The translations under genes were made by a program, and so were the position numbers. This document shows positions 4,897 to 7,797 of a DNA stretch of 7,797 nucleotides, piece by piece (position 1 is the stretch's first letter; the number at the start of each line of letters is the position of its first letter). Origin of the DNA: Castellaniella sp044508625 (GTDB lineage Bacteria; Pseudomonadota; Gammaproteobacteria; Burkholderiales; Burkholderiaceae_B); contig JBIQHJ010000085.1 of NCBI GenBank assembly GCA_044508625.1, positions 1 to 7,797 on the forward strand, in the 5' to 3' direction. The notes below the pieces were generated by a model. The model was not told the DNA's origin. It worked only from the letters and a program-made list of their open reading frames with translations, and ran no database searches.

Positions 4897-4936
4897 GCGG
4901 CTCCGCCGCCGCCGAGGGGAGCCTCCCCCGCCCGCC

Positions 4937-6043
4937 TCAGCCCGCGGCCTTGCGGGGCCGGCGGATCCGCAGGCGATGCCAGAACAGGCCGGCCGCCAGG
5001 GCGAGGAACACGACGTGCACCAGCCAGACGCCCAGGCCGAAACTGAGCTGCCCGCGCGCGATCCAGCCGCGCGAGAGGTTGATCAGGTTCATGTAGAGCA
5101 AGGCCACCAGCCCGGCGATCAGGAGGTCGCCCGAGCGCCCCAGGCGCGGATTCACGGCCCCCAGGGGTATGGCGATCAGGGCGAGGTTGAGGACGGCCAG
5201 CGGCAGGGCCAGGCGCCACATCAACTGGGACAGGGACTCGGCGTCGGCGCTGGCCACCAGCGCCGCGGTCGGGCGCGCCTTGATCTCTTGCAGCGCCGCC
5301 TGGCGCGCGGCCTCCAGCGAGCTGGCGTCGCCGCGGCTCTCGATGCGGACGCCGTAGCGGTCGAAGTCCAGCAGGCGCACCTCGGGCGTGCCCGGCTTGA
5401 GGTCGTAGCGATGGCCCGGCCCCAGCACCAGGAAGCGGTCGCCGTTGGGCTCGCTGCGGATGGAGGCGCTGTCGGCGGTCACCACGCTGAGCCATTCGGG
5501 CTCGATGACGCGGGCGACCACGCGCCCCAGCTCGTCGCCGTCGCGGGCCGGCGGCTCGGCGAAGAACACCCGCGCGCCGCCCTCGGTCTCGATGAACTGG
5601 CCGGCGGTGACCTTGGAGAGGTCCGAGCGCTGCTCGAAGCGCTGCCGGTACTCGGCGATCTGGCTGTAGGCCCACGGCGAGGCCGCCAGCGAGAGCACGC
5701 CCACCAGCGCCGCCACCGGCAGGGCAAAGCGCATCACCGGCCGCACCCACTGGGCGAGCGACAGGCCGCTGGCGAACCACACCACCATCTCGGACTCGCG
5801 GTAGCTGCGCGTGACCGTGGTCAGCACGGCCACGAACAGGGCCACCGACAGGATCACCGGCAAGGCGGTGATGCTCGAGAACGCCGCCAGCCCCAGCACG
5901 ACGTTGGCGCCGATGTCGCCGTTGGCCGCCTCGCCCAGCAGGCGCACCAGCAGCACGCTCAGCCAGACGATGAGCAGGGTCGAGAACACGATGCCCGCGT
6001 GGCTGGTGATCTCGGAAAAAACGGCGCGCTTGAACAATGACAT
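4937..6043 (-). CDS. lptF: LPS export ABC transporter permease LptF
   Basis: A 368-residue inner-membrane protein of the YjgP/YjgQ family. With LptG and the LptB ATPase it extracts lipopolysaccharide from the inner membrane and hands it to LptC/LptA. The opening MSLFKRAVFSEI is typical of LptF. Membrane segments are predicted at about 14-36, 50-78 and 100-122, then a periplasmic beta-jellyroll domain (about 130-270), then segments at about 277-298, 306-324 and 335-356. The coupling-helix region SEMVVWFASGLS (83-94) and NPRLGRSGD (297-305) are conserved features. Length is usual. No clear Shine-Dalgarno precedes the ATG at 6043; the start rests on the family N-terminus. The gene is divergent from pepA, 63 bp away, as in E. 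coli. LptG normally follows LptF, but here mmsA does. Confidence 0.93.
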   Translation of the reverse strand: MSLFKRAVFSEITSHAGIVFSTLLIVWLSVLLVRLLGEAANGDIGANVVLGLAAFSSITALPVILSVALFVAVLTTVTRSYRESEMVVWFASGLSLAQWVRPVMRFALPVAALVGVLSLAASPWAYSQIAEYRQRFEQRSDLSKVTAGQFIETEGGARVFFAEPPARDGDELGRVVARVIEPEWLSVVTADSASIRSEPNGDRFLVLGPGHRYDLKPGTPEVRLLDFDRYGVRIESRGDASSLEAARQAALQEIKARPTAALVASADAESLSQLMWRLALPLAVLNLALIAIPLGAVNPRLGRSGDLLIAGLVALLYMNLINLSRGWIARGQLSFGLGVWLVHVVFLALAAGLFWHRLRIRRPRKAAG

Positions 6044-6060
6044 GGAAAATGCGGAATAAT
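6030..6060 (+). promoter_or_regulatory. Possible pepA promoter inside the start of lptF
   Basis: TTGAAC (6030-6035, four of six to TTGACA) and AATAAT (6055-6060, five of six to TATAAT) are 19 bp apart, slightly long. Transcription would start near 6067, giving a 40-nt leader to the ATG at 6107. The -35 would lie within the first codons of lptF, so the two divergent promoters would overlap. I could not identify a convincing lptF promoter in 6044-6106. Confidence 0.3.
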
Positions 6061-6106
6061 GGACCGTTATGTCTTAATGCCCGGGACTCATCGAGGAAAA
6101 AAACGA

Positions 6107-7606
6107 ATGGAATTTAGCACACTGACCAATGCCTCTCTGCACACCCTCAAGACCCCCGCGCTGGCGGTCGGCATATTCCAGGACGGGGGCCTCAGCGAGG
6201 CCGCCGACGCCCTCGACCAGGCGGCCTCGGGTGCCCTGCGCGCCATCATCAAGACCGAATTCGACGCGGCGCCCGGCACCTGCCTGCCGGTCCACGCCCC
6301 AGCGGGCATCGCCGCCGCCCGGGTCATTCTACTCGGGCTCGGCCCTCGCGAACACTACAAGGCCTCGGCCCACGCCCGCGCCCAGGCCGCGCTTGCCGCC
6401 TACTGCGCGCGTGCCGGGGTGGCCGGCGTGGTCTCGACCCTGGCAGCCATCCCCTGCCCCGACGCCTCGCTGACCGACCGCGCGCGCGCCGCGGCCCGTG
6501 CCGCCAGCACGGCCGCCTACCGCTACGACGCGACCTTCAGCAAGCCCAAGCCCGCGCCCAAGCTGCGCAGCTTCGCGCTGCACGTCGGGCGCGGCCAGGT
6601 GGCCCAGGCGCGCGAGGGCCTGCGCCAGGGCGGCGCCATCGGCGCCGGCATGAACCTCGCCCGCACCCTGGGCGACCTGCCGCCCAATGTCTGCACGCCC
6701 ACCTACCTGGGCAAGACCGCGCGCGACCTGGCCCGCCAGTTCAAGACGCTCAAGGCCGAGGTCCTCGACCGCCGCCGGATCGAGGCCCTCAAGATGGGTT
6801 CCTTCCTCTCGGTGGCGCGCGGCTCGGCCGAGCCCCCCGCCTTCATCGTCCTGCGGCACACGCCCAGCACGCGGCCCGAGGGCAAGGCGGCCCCCATCGT
6901 CCTGGTCGGCAAGGGGATCACCTTCGACGCGGGCGGCATCTCGCTCAAGCCCGGCCCGGGCATGGACGAGATGAAGTTCGACATGTGCGGCGCCGCCAGC
7001 GTCCTGGGGACCATGCGCGCGATCGCCGAGCTCGACCTGCCGCGCGAGGTCGTCGGCATCGTGCCCTCGTGCGAAAACCTGCCCAGCGGCACCGCCAACA
7101 AGCCCGGCGACATCGTCACCAGCATGTCGGGCCAGACCATCGAGATCCTCAACACCGACGCCGAGGGCCGCCTGATCCTGTGCGACGCCCTCACCTACGC
7201 CGAGCGCTTCAAGCCCGCCGCCGTCATCGACATCGCCACGCTGACCGGCGCCTGCGTGATCGCCCTGGGCCACGTCAACAGCGGCCTGTTCACCCAGGAC
7301 GACGGGCTGGCGCAGGCCCTGCTGGCCGCCGGGCGCGATGCGCTGGACCCCGCCTGGCGCATGCCCCTCGAGGAGGCCTACCAGGAACAGCTCAAGTCCA
7401 ATTTCGCCGACATGGCCAACATCGGCGGGCGCGCGGCCGGCTCGATCACGGCGGCATGCTTCCTGTCGCGATTCACCGGCAAGTATCCCTGGGCCCACCT
7501 GGACATCGCCGGCACCGCCTGGAACGAGGGCAAGGACAAGGGCGCGACCGGCCGTCCGGTGCCCCTGCTGGTGCAATACCTGCTGGGCCAGGCCGGCGGC
7601 CGCTGA
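6107..7606 (+). CDS. pepA: Leucyl aminopeptidase (M17, PepA)
   Basis: A 499-residue cytoplasmic aminopeptidase that removes N-terminal leucine and other residues using two divalent metal ions, usually as a hexamer; E. coli PepA also binds DNA. The C-terminal catalytic domain has the M17 signature NTDAEGRL (349-356) and VGKGITFDAGG. By alignment with E. coli PepA the metal ligands are Lys269, Asp274, Asp292, Asp351 and Glu353, and the catalytic residues are Lys281 and Arg355; all are present. Residues 1 to about 165 form the less conserved N-terminal domain. The frame is open from 6059, with ATGs at 6059 and 6077, but 6107 is chosen because MEFSTLT fits the family start and GAGG (6093-6096) lies 10 bases before it. 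holC follows after 5 nt, so the two are likely one operon. The divergent partner is lptF, a gene order shared with E. coli. Confidence 0.95.
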   Translation: MEFSTLTNASLHTLKTPALAVGIFQDGGLSEAADALDQAASGALRAIIKTEFDAAPGTCLPVHAPAGIAAARVILLGLGPREHYKASAHARAQAALAAYCARAGVAGVVSTLAAIPCPDASLTDRARAAARAASTAAYRYDATFSKPKPAPKLRSFALHVGRGQVAQAREGLRQGGAIGAGMNLARTLGDLPPNVCTPTYLGKTARDLARQFKTLKAEVLDRRRIEALKMGSFLSVARGSAEPPAFIVLRHTPSTRPEGKAAPIVLVGKGITFDAGGISLKPGPGMDEMKFDMCGAASVLGTMRAIAELDLPREVVGIVPSCENLPSGTANKPGDIVTSMSGQTIEILNTDAEGRLILCDALTYAERFKPAAVIDIATLTGACVIALGHVNSGLFTQDDGLAQALLAAGRDALDPAWRMPLEEAYQEQLKSNFADMANIGGRAAGSITAACFLSRFTGKYPWAHLDIAGTAWNEGKDKGATGRPVPLLVQYLLGQAGGR

Positions 7607-7611
7607 GGCCC

Positions 7612-7797
7612 ATGAGCCGCATCGATTTCGCGTTCGGCGCCGACGACCGCCTGCGCATGGCCTGCCAGACCGCCGCGCGGCATGCGCAGGCGGGCCGGCG
7701 CCTGCTGGTCTACTGCACGGACGCCCGCCGCATGCGGCGCTTCGACGCCCTGCTCTGGTCCTTCGAGCCGGCGAGCTTCGTCACCCACGCGCCGATC
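7612..7797 (+). CDS. holC: DNA polymerase III chi subunit, N-terminal 62 residues (runs off the right edge)
   Basis: The chi subunit joins the clamp-loader complex, through psi, to single-strand binding protein at the replication fork. The frame is open from the ATG at 7612 to the edge, 62 codons. The translation starts MSRIDFAFGADDRLRMAC and has HAQAGRRLLVYC (24-35) and RRFDALLWSFEPASFVTH (42-59), which match the chi pattern of GxRVLI followed by LDxxLW, then SFVPH. The family is about 140-150 residues, so more than half is missing. The start lies 5 nt after the pepA stop, with GAGG (7605-7608) overlapping that stop, which suggests translational coupling. The pepA-holC order is the same in E. 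coli. Confidence 0.85.
   Translation, partial: MSRIDFAFGADDRLRMACQTAARHAQAGRRLLVYCTDARRMRRFDALLWSFEPASFVTHAPI

Noticed and set aside
4899..4923. GGCTCC-N13-GGAGCC hairpin just after lptF
   Set aside because: Large loop, only six pairs, GC-rich low-complexity surroundings and no T-tract; not convincing as a terminator.
3687..5780. 697-codon minus-strand open frame crossing from lptF into mmsA
   Set aside because: It overlaps two firmly identified genes in another frame, is dominated by Arg, Ala, Gly and Pro, and shows no family motifs. Such frames are common in GC-rich DNA.
4976..6040. Long plus-strand open frame antisense to lptF
   Set aside because: Low-complexity His/Gln/Arg/Gly composition and full overlap with lptF mark it as an artefact of GC bias.
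6329..7576. 415-codon minus-strand open frame antisense to pepA
   Set aside because: No domain, composition typical of antisense frames in GC-rich genes, and complete overlap with the conserved PepA coding region.

Overview
The window looks like an ordinary chromosomal stretch from a high-GC betaproteobacterium of the Burkholderiales, most likely the Alcaligenaceae (Bordetella/Achromobacter relatives). I infer this from the strong GC bias at third codon positions, the protein family variants, and the lptF < > pepA-holC gene order; no database search was possible. I see no phage, transposon, CRISPR, tRNA or rRNA signal, and no clearly new biological system.

Layout, left to right. Positions 1-240 (minus) hold the 5' end of a propionyl-CoA synthetase gene (prpE), which runs off the left edge. 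A divergent intergenic region (241-552) carries a good sigma-70-type promoter for a plus-strand NlpC/P60 (C40) peptidase lipoprotein (553-1371) with an unusual Lys/Ala/Thr-rich tail. Convergent to it is a small DUF2325 protein gene (1502-1873, minus) with a cysteine-rich C-terminus. Its promoter carries a near-consensus Fur box lying on the -10 element. Next on the minus strand are a CysB-type LysR regulator (2123-3085) and a CoA-acylating (methyl)malonate-semialdehyde dehydrogenase, mmsA (3275-4768). The end of mmsA starts a run of four degenerate 23-bp repeats. Then comes lptF (4937-6043, minus), encoding one of the two membrane subunits of the LPS export transporter. It is divergent from pepA (6107-7606, plus), a leucyl aminopeptidase, which is followed after 5 nt by the start of holC (7612 to the edge), the chi subunit of DNA polymerase III.

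How the genes relate. The right-hand block lptF < > pepA-holC is the arrangement known from E. coli and other proteobacteria, but mmsA sits where lptG would be expected. PrpE and MmsA both feed propionyl-CoA or acetyl-CoA metabolism but are separated by unrelated genes, so a shared pathway is only a possibility. CysB (sulfur control) and the Fur-box DUF2325 gene (iron control) are separate transcription units.

The most interesting points are the probable Fur-regulated, cysteine-rich DUF2325 protein, the repeat array that includes the mmsA stop codon, the palindromes around the cysB promoter, and the basic tail on the NlpC/P60 lipoprotein.
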